A stretch of DNA of 53,171 bases from an uncultured Collinsella sp. (GTDB taxonomy: Bacteria; Actinomycetota; Coriobacteriia; Coriobacteriales; Coriobacteriaceae): contig UROC01000006.1 of NCBI GenBank assembly GCA_900549345.1, positions 1 through 53,171 of the forward strand. The letters run 5' to 3'. Positions 42,617-50,034 of this stretch are shown piece after piece. Each line of letters opens with the position of its first letter. Positions within the stretch are counted from its first letter, which is position 1. The translations under genes and the position numbers were made by a program. The notes under the pieces were generated by a model, which worked only from the letters and a program-made list of their open reading frames with translations, was not told the origin of the DNA and made no database searches.

Positions 42617-44917
42617 ATGGTCAAGCTGTACGAGGACGGCATCTACCTGCGCGGCGGCAGCGAGGTTGTGCCTGCGGCCGAGGCTGCTGAGCGCGGTATT
42701 ACGCAGACGCCCGAGGATGCCAAGCGCGGCACCATCGCGTATTCGATCCTTCAGGCACACAATACGTCCGGCGACCCCGAGGCGCTCAAGATTCGCTTCG
42801 ACGCCATGGCGAGCCATGACATCACCTTTGTCGGCATCATCCAGACGGCGCGCGCCTCGGGCATGGAGCAGTTCCCGCTGCCCTACGTGCTCACCAACTG
42901 CCATAACTCGCTGTGCGCCGTGGGCGGCACCATTAACGAGGACGACCACGTCTTTGGCCTCTCCGCGGCCAAGAAGTACGGCGGCATCTTTGTCCCGCCG
43001 CACATCGCCGTTATCCACTCCTTTATGCGCGAGAACTTCGCCGGTTGCGGCAAGATGATCCTGGGCTCCGACTCGCACACCCGCTACGGCGCACTGGGTA
43101 CCATGGCCGTGGGCGAGGGCGGCGGCGAGCTGGCCAAGCAGCTGCTGCGCGACACCTACGATGTCGCCTATCCCGGCGTCGTCGCCATCTACCTCACGGG
43201 CGCCCCGCGCCCCGGCGTCGGCCCGCACGACGTGGCGCTCGCCATCATCCGCGCCGTCTTTGCCAAGGGCTACGTCAAGAACAAGGTCATGGAGTTTGTG
43301 GGCCCGGGCATCGCGAGCATGACGACCGACTACCGCAACGGCGTCGACGTCATGACCACCGAGACCACCTGCCTGTCGAGCATCTGGGCAACCGACGAGG
43401 ACACGCACGCGTTTTTGACCATGCACGGCCGCGGCGACGACTACCGCGAGCTCAAGCCCGCTGATGTCGCCTACTACGACGGCTGCGTCGAGGTCGACCT
43501 GTCGGGCATCAAGCCCATGATCGCGCTGCCGTTCCATCCTTCCAACGGCTTTGAGATCGACGAGCTCAACGAGAACCTCGAGGACATCCTGCACGAGGTG
43601 GAGCTCGAGGCCGCCAAGATCGGCGAGGGTAAGACGCACTTTAGCCTGCTCGACAAGATCGTCGACGGCAAACTGCACGTGCAGCAGGGCGTTATCGCCG
43701 GCTGCTCGGGCGGCAACTACGACTCCGTGGTCCAGGCTGCCCGCGTGCTCAAGGGCGCCAACACCGGCTGCGGCGAGTTCTCGCTGTCGGTCTATCCCAC
43801 GAGCCAGCCCGTGGCGCTCGAACTCACGCGTCGCGGCTATATCTACGACCTTATGGAGGCCGGCGCGATCGTGCGTACGGCGTTCTGCGGCCCGTGCTTT
43901 GGTGCCGGCGACACGCCTGCCAACAACGGCCTGTCCATCCGCCACACCACGCGCAATTTCCCCAACCGCGAGGGTTCCAAGCCGGGTAATGGCCAGCTGA
44001 GCGCCGTGGCTCTGATGGACGCCCGCTCCATCGCGGCGACGGCTGCCAACGCCGGCGTCCTGACGCCGGCGACCGACCTGCCCGAGGACACCTGGGACGA
44101 GGCCTGCGAGTACACCTTTGACGATGCGCCGTACAAAAAGCGCGTGTACTGGGGCTTTGGCAAGGCGGAGCCTGCCGACGAGCTGGTCGAAGGCCCCAAC
44201 ATCAAGCCGTGGCCCGCGATGGAGCCGCTCGGCGACGATATCCTGCTCAAGGTGTGCTCCAAGATCATGGACCCGGTCACTACGACCGATGAGCTCATTC
44301 CCTCGGGCGAGACGAGCTCCTTCCGCTCCAACCCGCTGGGCCTGGCCGAGTTTACGCTCAGCCGCCGCGACCCGGCTTACGTGGGCCGCTCCAAGGAGGT
44401 TGACGCGGTGGAAAAGCGCCGCGTTGCCGGCGAGGCAGCAGGCGACCTGGCGGCACTCGATGCCGAGCTTGCCGGCGTGTTTGAGGCACTGGCCGGCGCG
44501 GGCGTCGCGGCCGATGCCAAGGCGACCGAGTGCGGCTCCATGCTCTATGCCAAGAAGCCCGGTGACGGTTCCGCTCGCGAGCAGGCCGCGAGCTGCCAGC
44601 GCGTGATTGGCGGCCTGGCCAACATCGTCCACGAGTACGCTACCAAGCGCTATCGCTCCAACGTGATGAACTGGGGCATGGTGCCCTTCCAGATGGAGGC
44701 CGAGCCCAACTTTGAGGTGGGCGATTACGTCTTTGTGCCGGGTATCCGTGCCGCGCTCGATGGCGACCTGAAGGACATCGCCGCCTACGTGGTGCGCGCC
44801 GATGGTGCGGTCGAGCAGATTGAGCTCTACATTGCCGATATGACGGCAGAGGAGCGTGCCATCGTCAAGGCCGGCTGCCTGATCAACTACAACAAGTTCA
44901 AGGCCGCTGCCGAGTAG
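42617..44917 (+). CDS. Aconitase-family hydratase (YbhJ-like)
   Basis: 766 residues from the ATG at 42617 (GGGAGA upstream); a start at 42521 lacks a ribosome site. The aconitase [4Fe-4S] ligands are seen as C-x60-C-x2-C, in IAGCSGG and AFCGPCFGAG. Other landmarks are GGTINEDDHVFGLSAAKKYGG, MILGSDSHTRYGALGTMAVGEGG and RTAFCGPCFGAGDTP, close to what I recall of E. coli YbhJ, whose substrate is unknown. The swivel domain is at the C-terminus (YRSNVMNWGMVPFQ). It dehydrates or hydrates an unidentified hydroxy-acid; citrate/isocitrate activity is possible but not shown. It stands alone, with no TCA-cycle neighbour. Confidence 0.9.
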   Translation: MVKLYEDGIYLRGGSEVVPAAEAAERGITQTPEDAKRGTIAYSILQAHNTSGDPEALKIRFDAMASHDITFVGIIQTARASGMEQFPLPYVLTNCHNSLCAVGGTINEDDHVFGLSAAKKYGGIFVPPHIAVIHSFMRENFAGCGKMILGSDSHTRYGALGTMAVGEGGGELAKQLLRDTYDVAYPGVVAIYLTGAPRPGVGPHDVALAIIRAVFAKGYVKNKVMEFVGPGIASMTTDYRNGVDVMTTETTCLSSIWATDEDTHAFLTMHGRGDDYRELKPADVAYYDGCVEVDLSGIKPMIALPFHPSNGFEIDELNENLEDILHEVELEAAKIGEGKTHFSLLDKIVDGKLHVQQGVIAGCSGGNYDSVVQAARVLKGANTGCGEFSLSVYPTSQPVALELTRRGYIYDLMEAGAIVRTAFCGPCFGAGDTPANNGLSIRHTTRNFPNREGSKPGNGQLSAVALMDARSIAATAANAGVLTPATDLPEDTWDEACEYTFDDAPYKKRVYWGFGKAEPADELVEGPNIKPWPAMEPLGDDILLKVCSKIMDPVTTTDELIPSGETSSFRSNPLGLAEFTLSRRDPAYVGRSKEVDAVEKRRVAGEAAGDLAALDAELAGVFEALAGAGVAADAKATECGSMLYAKKPGDGSAREQAASCQRVIGGLANIVHEYATKRYRSNVMNWGMVPFQMEAEPNFEVGDYVFVPGIRAALDGDLKDIAAYVVRADGAVEQIELYIADMTAEERAIVKAGCLINYNKFKAAAE

Positions 44918-44932
44918 CGCACTTAATTGTCC

Positions 44933-45006
44933 GCCCGGGGCTTACCCTTTCCCGCCCGCTCACGCGCTTCGCGAGGGCCGCGTTCGGGAAAGGGTAAGCC
45001 CCGGGC
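44933..45006. repeat. 22-bp-arm perfect palindrome after the hydratase
   Basis: Arms 44933-44954 and 44985-45006 are perfectly complementary over 22 bp, with a 30-bp GC-rich loop containing its own small hairpin. It could work as a terminator or RNA end, but has no T-tract. Confidence 0.85.
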
Positions 45007-45013
45007 TACATTC

Positions 45014-45100
45014 CTGCGTTCTCGTTGGGTCTTGAGGGACGCTAATAAATAGACTTGCTTGATGCCGCCTCTGTTATCGGGGCGGCTTCTTTTTGTTGAA
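45014..45100. repeat. Long flanking repeat, left copy
   Basis: This 87-bp segment is recognisably similar to 46348-46430, starting with ctgcgttctcg and including the ttgatg-cgcctct-cgggg block. Together with the composite repeats that follow each copy, it forms a pair of direct repeats around the gene at 45334-45981. Confidence 0.7.
45064..45095 (+). terminator. Terminator-like hairpin
   Basis: gccgcc and ggcggc form a short stem with a TTCTTTTT run. It may serve the hydratase transcript, although it lies 150 bp downstream of the stop; it is part of the duplicated repeat segment. Confidence 0.6.
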
Positions 45101-45102
45101 AA

Positions 45103-45323
45103 CCACCACAAAGGGGACAGGCACCTTTGTGGCGGCTCGATTCGTCTTAATCTGTAACATCTTGGCCGCTAAAAGTGGGCTTGGTGTTACAGATTGAGAC
45201 AAACGATCGCCGCCGATCACTTCATCTCAATCTGTAACATCTAGGATCGAAAAGGGCTGCTAGATGTTACAGATTGAGACAGCGGAGCGCGTCGGAGCCG
45301 AAACCACCACAAAGGTGCCTGCC
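45103..45323. repeat. Composite palindrome cluster, two 80-bp units (families C and D)
   Basis: The cluster starts with family D (arms ccaccacaaagg / cctttgtggcgg around ggacaggca, 45103-45135), then two TGTAACAT hairpins (C1 at 45144-45200, C2 at 45225-45279, with equivalent positions 45149 and 45229, 80 bp apart), and ends with half of D in the opposite orientation (45304-45323). C2 has 19-bp perfect arms. Confidence 0.9.
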
Positions 45324-45333
45324 CGGCGGGTCC

Positions 45334-45981
45334 TTATTTCGATGGGGTCCAGGTTATTTCATCGTCAAATAGCCAAGTGCGTGCCGAGCCACTGTCGCGC
45401 GCTGTCTGCGGATCGGGCTCGCAGGTTTGTTCGTAGGCATCTTCGGTACACCGATCCATAAAATCGACGACTGCCGTCTGGTCGCCCTCCATGACGTAGA
45501 TTACGTCGCCATCCGAGATGTAGACCCCCGGTCCTTCATTGTCCACATAGCCGGGGTCGTATGAGACGTTGCACAGTTTGCTCCCGTTTGCCGCATCGAG
45601 TTCAAGGGTCGAATAATACCCGCCATTCATTTGGCTATTCTTGGCTCGATATATTACGGCGCCGTACCACCGCTTAAACGTCTTGCCTTTGAGCAACTTG
45701 GCTGCCTTACCGATAAGCTGCTCATCTTTGGTATAGCGCTTGGCCCCAAGTTCGATACGGGGATAGTTGCTGACCCCAAGCGCTGCGGGCGTACCGTCAA
45801 AATCGACGGTGATCGAATCGGGTTTGACGATATCGGTGAGGATTTCGATGGGATAGCTTACGGTCTCAATCACCGCCTGCGTTGCAGAGGCGGGGAGAAA
45901 TGCGAGATAGATAATGCCCACGCCGACTGCGGTAATCGCAAACGCTAAGACGAGTAGGCCGATATAGGTGGAGCGTTTCAC
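45334..45981 (-). CDS. Unknown membrane-anchored or secreted protein
   Basis: 215 residues from a GTG at 45981 with GAGGTG upstream. Residues 7-29 are one hydrophobic helix (YIGLLVLAFAITAVGVGIIYLAF) after two basic residues, so it is an uncleaved anchor or signal peptide. The remaining 180 residues look like an extracytoplasmic beta-rich domain (YYSTLELDAANGSKLCNVSY, PGVYISDGDVIYVMEG) with three cysteines and an acidic, Thr/Asp-rich tail. No family recognised. GC content and codon use are less biased than in neighbours, and it lies between two related repeat clusters, which suggests local rearrangement or acquisition. Confidence 0.7.
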   Translation of the reverse strand: MKRSTYIGLLVLAFAITAVGVGIIYLAFLPASATQAVIETVSYPIEILTDIVKPDSITVDFDGTPAALGVSNYPRIELGAKRYTKDEQLIGKAAKLLKGKTFKRWYGAVIYRAKNSQMNGGYYSTLELDAANGSKLCNVSYDPGYVDNEGPGVYISDGDVIYVMEGDQTAVVDFMDRCTEDAYEQTCEPDPQTARDSGSARTWLFDDEITWTPSK

Positions 45982-46186
45982 GGTGGGGCACCTCGCTTAC
46001 AATATGCAATCATTAAGATAAATGATACCAGCTTACGACAATATTCAAAAGAAAGCGATCGATCGAAATGACGGGGGCGAAAAGGCCCTATTGGGCTTCG
46101 ATTTGACCTCTAATAGGAATATTTGCCCCACTCATTCTGGGCGTGAGGTCAGTAATTGAGCCCACGAGTTTTGAGCGATACTCTTC

Positions 46187-46222
46187 TCACTAAACTCACT
46201 ATTTTCACTATAAGCACTATAA
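46187..46222. repeat. Four 9-bp direct repeats (TCACTAnnn)
   Basis: TCACTA, TCACTA, TCACTA and GCACTA begin at 46187, 46196, 46205 and 46214, exactly 9 bp apart. Ten bases on is a strong GGGAGG ribosome-like site and then a GTG (46251) opening a five-codon frame closed by TAA at 46266-46268. The whole 45982-46869 gap has no other gene; it contains this, the flanking repeat, palindrome cluster 2 and the clpB promoter. Confidence 0.8.
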
Positions 46223-46347
46223 ATACGATAGGGAGGACGACGAGAACATTGTGACGTGCGATAGCTAAGCCGTTTAAGCCGGACTCTGACCTTGAATCTC
46301 CGCCTCTATCTGTGCGAACGGGCTATTGTCGGTTCTCGATTCCATCG

Positions 46348-46430
46348 CTGCGTTCTCGCTGGGTCTTGGGTCGCCAAGCGTAGACTGGGCTTGATGTCGC
46401 CTCTTTTAATCGGGGCTGATTCTTCTCTGG
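46348..46430. repeat. Long flanking repeat, right copy
   Basis: Second copy of the segment at 45014-45100, in the same orientation, more diverged, with the T-rich terminator part partly eroded. It runs straight into a second D/C composite cluster. Confidence 0.7.
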
Positions 46431-46693
46431 ACCACCACAAAGGGGACGGGCACCTTTGTGGTGGTTCTCGGTTTGTCTCGACTTGTAACATCTTGGTCGC
46501 TAAAAGTGGGCCTGGTGTTACAGATTTAGATTTTCGATTCAGGTGTCTTCTGTTTGTCTCGATCTGTAACAGTTAGACCCTAATTTGCCGAGTGGATGTT
46601 ACAGATTGAGACAAACGGTTGCCGCTGGTCATTTCATCTCGATCTGTAACATCTAGGATCAAAAATTGCTGCTAGATGTTACAGATCGAGATG
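46431..46693. repeat. Composite palindrome cluster, three 80-bp units (families D and C)
   Basis: Family D at 46431-46465 has 13-bp perfect arms (accaccacaaagg and complement). Three C hairpins follow, with equivalent positions 46480, 46561 and 46641 (81 and 80 bp apart). The last has 22-bp perfect arms (46635-46656, 46672-46693), with c-g-a-t-c where C2 of the other cluster has c-a-a-t-c, matched by the complementary change in the other arm. Confidence 0.9.
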
Positions 46694-46753
46694 GTAGTGC
46701 GCCTGGGCAGCGGCGGGCTGACATCTCAGTACCCTATCCATCAATCACTCAGA

Positions 46754-46789
46754 AAATCTTATATATAGAGACTTAGATTTGTGTATAAG
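46754..46789 (+). promoter_or_regulatory. Heat-shock promoter/operator motif upstream of clpB
   Basis: AAATCT-N15-AGATTT followed by TGTATAAG, about 80 bp before clpB. The left 11 bases and the central cttagattt are identical to the dnaK block at 37893-37926, while the N7 between them differs. A shared heat-shock site is the simplest reading. Confidence 0.6.
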
Positions 46790-46869
46790 ATCGCGCAAAG
46801 CTGGCAACAATACTTCTCGAACAACGTGAAGCCGCCCCGTAGGGCGGCCACCCCAAGAGAGGTGATTCC

Positions 46870-49497
46870 ATGAGAATCGATAAGCTAGCAATGACGTCGC
46901 GCGAGGCGCTGCAGACCGCCATGAGCACGGCTGCCGATGCGCAGGCCGGCGCGGTGGAGCCGATTCACCTGCTGTCCGCCCTGCTCGGTGCCGGCGAGCG
47001 CAATATCTCCGTGATCATCGAGCGCATCGGTGCCGACCCGGCCCAGCTCGCACGCTCCACGCAGGATGCCATCGACCATGCGCCCAAGGTTTCGGGCGAG
47101 GGCCAGCAGATGGGTCTTTCCAACGAGCTCGTCCGCGTCATCGAAAAGGCCGAGAAGAAGGCCACCAAGATGGGCGACAGCTTTGTGGTGACCGAGCATC
47201 TGCTGATGGCGCTTGCCGAGGACAAGGGCGAGGCTGGTCGTGTACTGCGTGACGCCGGCGTCACCAAGGAGCGCATCGAGCAGGTCTACGAGGAGCTGCG
47301 TGGCGATGACCGCGTGACGTCTGCCGAGGATAAGACCCAGTTTGAGGCGCTGGAGCAGTACGGTCGCAACATCTGCGATCTGGCCCGCGCCGGCAAGCTC
47401 GACCCGGTCATCGGCCGTACCGACGAGATCCGCCGTACCATCCAGGTTCTGTCCCGCCGCACCAAGAACAACCCCGTGCTCATCGGCGAGCCGGGCGTCG
47501 GCAAGACGGCCATCGTCGAGGGCATCGCCCAGCGTATCGTGGCCGGCGACGTGCCGAGCACCCTGCGCGACCGCGACCTCATCGAGCTCGACATGAGCGC
47601 GCTGGTCGCCGGCGCCAAGTATCGCGGCGAGTTCGAGGACCGCTTGAAGGCCGTGCTCAAGGAAGTGCAAAAGTCCGAGGGCAAGGTCATCCTGTTCATC
47701 GATGAGCTCCACACCATCGTGGGCGCGGGTGCCACCGAGGGCTCCATGGATGCCGGCAACATCCTGAAGCCGGCGCTCGCCCGTGGCGACTTGCACGCAA
47801 TCGGCGCGACTACGCTCGACGAGTATCGCAAGTACATCGAGAAGGACGCGGCACTCGCCCGTCGTTTCCAGACCGTTATGGTGAGCGAGCCTACCGTCGA
47901 GGACACCATCTCGATCCTGCGTGGCCTCAAGGAGAAGTACGAGATCTTCCACGGCGTGCATATCACCGATAGCGCGCTCGTGGCAGCTGCCGACCTCTCC
48001 GATCGCTACATTGCCGACCGCTTCCTGCCCGACAAGGCCATCGACTTGGTCGATGAGGCCGCAAGCCGCCTGCGCATCGAGATCGACTCGATGCCCGAGG
48101 AGGTGGACGCCGCCGAGCGCAAGCTCACCCAGATGCAGATCGAGGAGCAGGCGCTCATGAAGGAGACCGACGACGCCTCCAAGGAGCGTCTGGAGGCCCT
48201 GCGCCAAGAGATTGCCGAGGTCCAAGAAAAGCTCAACGTGCAAAAGGCCGGCTGGCTCAACCAGAAGAACGCCATCGACCACGTGCAGGAGCTTAAAGGC
48301 CAGCTCGACGAGGCCAAGAGTGAAGAGGAGCGCGCGACGCGCAACGGAAACTTGGGCCGTGCGTCCGAGCTGCGCTATTCCGTGATCCCGGGTCTGCAGC
48401 AGCAGATTCAGGATTCCGAGGCTGCGCTCGAGGCACAAAAGCAGCAGGACGGCGAGGGCCTCAACGAGCAGGTGACCTCCGATGAGATCGCTGAGGTCGT
48501 GAGCGCCTGGACCGGCGTGCCCGTGTCCAAGATGATGCAGGGCGAGCTCGACAAGCTGAAGGGCTTGGAGGGCGAGCTGCATAAGCGCGTCATCGGCCAG
48601 GACGAGGCGGTCTCCGCTGTCGCCGCGGCCGTGCGTCGCAGCCGTGCGGGCCTCTCCGATCCGGACAAGCCCATCGGCAGTTTCTTCTTCCTGGGCCCCA
48701 CCGGCGTGGGCAAGACCGAGCTCGCCAAGGCGCTTGCCGAGTGCCTGTTCGATGACGAGCGTGCGCTCGTGCGTATCGACATGTCCGAGTACATGGAGAA
48801 GTTCAGCGTCCAACGTCTGATCGGTGCGCCTCCGGGATACGTCGGTTACGAAGAGGGCGGCCAGCTTACCGAGGCCGTGCGCCGTCGTCCGTACTCCGTG
48901 ATTTTGCTCGACGAGATGGAGAAGGCTCATCCGGATGTCTTTAACGTGCTGCTGCAGGTGCTTGATGACGGCCGTCTGACCGATGGCCAGGGTCGCCAGG
49001 TGTCCTTCAAGAACACGATCATCATCATGACGTCTAACGTGGGCTCCAAGGCCATCGCCGATCTGTCCGGTAAGGACGAGGAGGAGATGCGCCATCAGGT
49101 CGACGCCGCCATGGCTCAGACCTTCCGCCCCGAGTTCCTCAACCGTATCGACGATATCGTGGTGTTCCATCCGCTCGGCATGGCGCAGATCGAGAAGATC
49201 GTCGACATCCAGCTTGCCGACGTCCGCGCGCGTCTGGCCAAGGAGCGCATGACGCTTGCCATCACCCCGGCGGCCAAGCAGATGCTCGCCGTGGGTGGCC
49301 TGGACCCCGTGTTCGGTGCCCGTCCGCTCAAGCGCCTGGTCCAGCGCGAGGTCGTGGACGCCATCGCCGCCGCCATCATCGACGGTACGGTGCGCGAGGG
49401 CGATCAGGTGACGGTCGATGCCGACAAGGACGGCGGCTTTACCGTCGTGTGCGACAACACGCCGTCTGCTACCTACGAGGTCCCCGACGCCGAGTAG
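46870..49497 (+). CDS. clpB: ClpB disaggregase
   Basis: 875 residues; AGAGAGGTG precedes the ATG. ClpB (Hsp100) unfolds aggregated proteins with DnaK. Domains in order: N-domain (1-145), NBD1 with Walker A GEPGVGKT near 206 and Walker B ILFIDELHT, coiled-coil M domain about 400-525, NBD2 with Walker A GPTGVGKT near 608 and ILLDEMEKAHPDVFN, and the C-terminal D2 small domain. All parts are intact. It has the same upstream block as dnaK, consistent with one HspR regulon. Confidence 0.99.
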   Translation: MRIDKLAMTSREALQTAMSTAADAQAGAVEPIHLLSALLGAGERNISVIIERIGADPAQLARSTQDAIDHAPKVSGEGQQMGLSNELVRVIEKAEKKATKMGDSFVVTEHLLMALAEDKGEAGRVLRDAGVTKERIEQVYEELRGDDRVTSAEDKTQFEALEQYGRNICDLARAGKLDPVIGRTDEIRRTIQVLSRRTKNNPVLIGEPGVGKTAIVEGIAQRIVAGDVPSTLRDRDLIELDMSALVAGAKYRGEFEDRLKAVLKEVQKSEGKVILFIDELHTIVGAGATEGSMDAGNILKPALARGDLHAIGATTLDEYRKYIEKDAALARRFQTVMVSEPTVEDTISILRGLKEKYEIFHGVHITDSALVAAADLSDRYIADRFLPDKAIDLVDEAASRLRIEIDSMPEEVDAAERKLTQMQIEEQALMKETDDASKERLEALRQEIAEVQEKLNVQKAGWLNQKNAIDHVQELKGQLDEAKSEEERATRNGNLGRASELRYSVIPGLQQQIQDSEAALEAQKQQDGEGLNEQVTSDEIAEVVSAWTGVPVSKMMQGELDKLKGLEGELHKRVIGQDEAVSAVAAAVRRSRAGLSDPDKPIGSFFFLGPTGVGKTELAKALAECLFDDERALVRIDMSEYMEKFSVQRLIGAPPGYVGYEEGGQLTEAVRRRPYSVILLDEMEKAHPDVFNVLLQVLDDGRLTDGQGRQVSFKNTIIIMTSNVGSKAIADLSGKDEEEMRHQVDAAMAQTFRPEFLNRIDDIVVFHPLGMAQIEKIVDIQLADVRARLAKERMTLAITPAAKQMLAVGGLDPVFGARPLKRLVQREVVDAIAAAIIDGTVREGDQVTVDADKDGGFTVVCDNTPSATYEVPDAE

Positions 49498-49544
49498 ATT
49501 TATGGGACATGCCTTAAAATCTGCCAGCCGTCTCTAAACGCCAA

Positions 49545-49579
49545 GGGCGGCGGATCCAATTGGGTCCGCCGCCCTTTTT
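49545..49579 (+). terminator. Rho-independent terminator after clpB
   Basis: A 10-bp perfect GC stem (gggcggcgga / tccgccgccc), extended inwards by tcc/ggg, and five T residues. Confidence 0.92.
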
Positions 49580-49631
49580 CGTGCGACAATCGATAATGTT
49601 GAACACGATTGCATGGCAAGGAGATATGCAG

Positions 49632-49826
49632 ATGATAGACAAGAACAAGACGAATGCGCCGGTCGCCAACGCCGCGCCGGCCGCACCCAAGTCTGTGCCC
49701 AAGCCTGTGCCCAAGCCGCGCGACCCCTACATCCGTGCCGAGAACGAGGATGACGACGGCTACGATTCTTATAGCGATCGCCGCCCCGAGCGCGAGCCCC
49801 TCTTCGAAGCTGACCCCTGGCGTTAA
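49632..49826 (+). CDS. Small Pro-rich, acidic protein of unknown function
   Basis: 64 residues from the ATG at 49632, eight bases after AAGGAG; an ATG at 49626 is too near. The first half is Ala/Pro/Lys-rich (APAAPKSVPKPVPKPRDPY), the second half acidic (AENEDDDGYDSYSD) with a PEREPLFEADPWR end. The whole chain looks disordered. No family recognised. The strong ribosome site and the clpB terminator upstream support an independent gene. Confidence 0.65.
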   Translation: MIDKNKTNAPVANAAPAAPKSVPKPVPKPRDPYIRAENEDDDGYDSYSDRRPEREPLFEADPWR

Positions 49827-49965
49827 GTAGCTCATTTGGGACGGGGCTTTTTTAGCTACTTTGTTTTCGGCTAGAGGCGTTCATGCCTGCCCCCCTCGGC
49901 CGCTCGATATCCTCCGGGAGGGGCCACTAATAGAAAACTTGCTTATCCATTAATCAAGATACGCA

Positions 49966-50027
49966 CAATCTTGCTCTCTAGCTAATCAAGAATCGGTATA
50001 ATTTTGATTAGCTAGAGAGCAAGATTG
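49966..50027. promoter_or_regulatory. 24-bp perfect palindrome over the ATPase gene promoter
   Basis: Arms 49966-49989 and 50004-50027 are perfectly complementary over 24 bp. The centre contains a perfect TATAAT (49997-50002), and the right arm ends seven bases before the ATG. An extra TAATCAAGA occurs at 49951-49959, 32 bp before its match at 49983-49991. It reads as an operator overlapping the promoter. Confidence 0.75.
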
Positions 50028-50034
50028 GAGAATC

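Noticed and set aside
45014..45100. tRNA gene or tRNA-derived attachment site in the duplicated flanking segment
   Set aside because: The segment cannot be folded into a cloverleaf and has no T-loop or CCA-type end.
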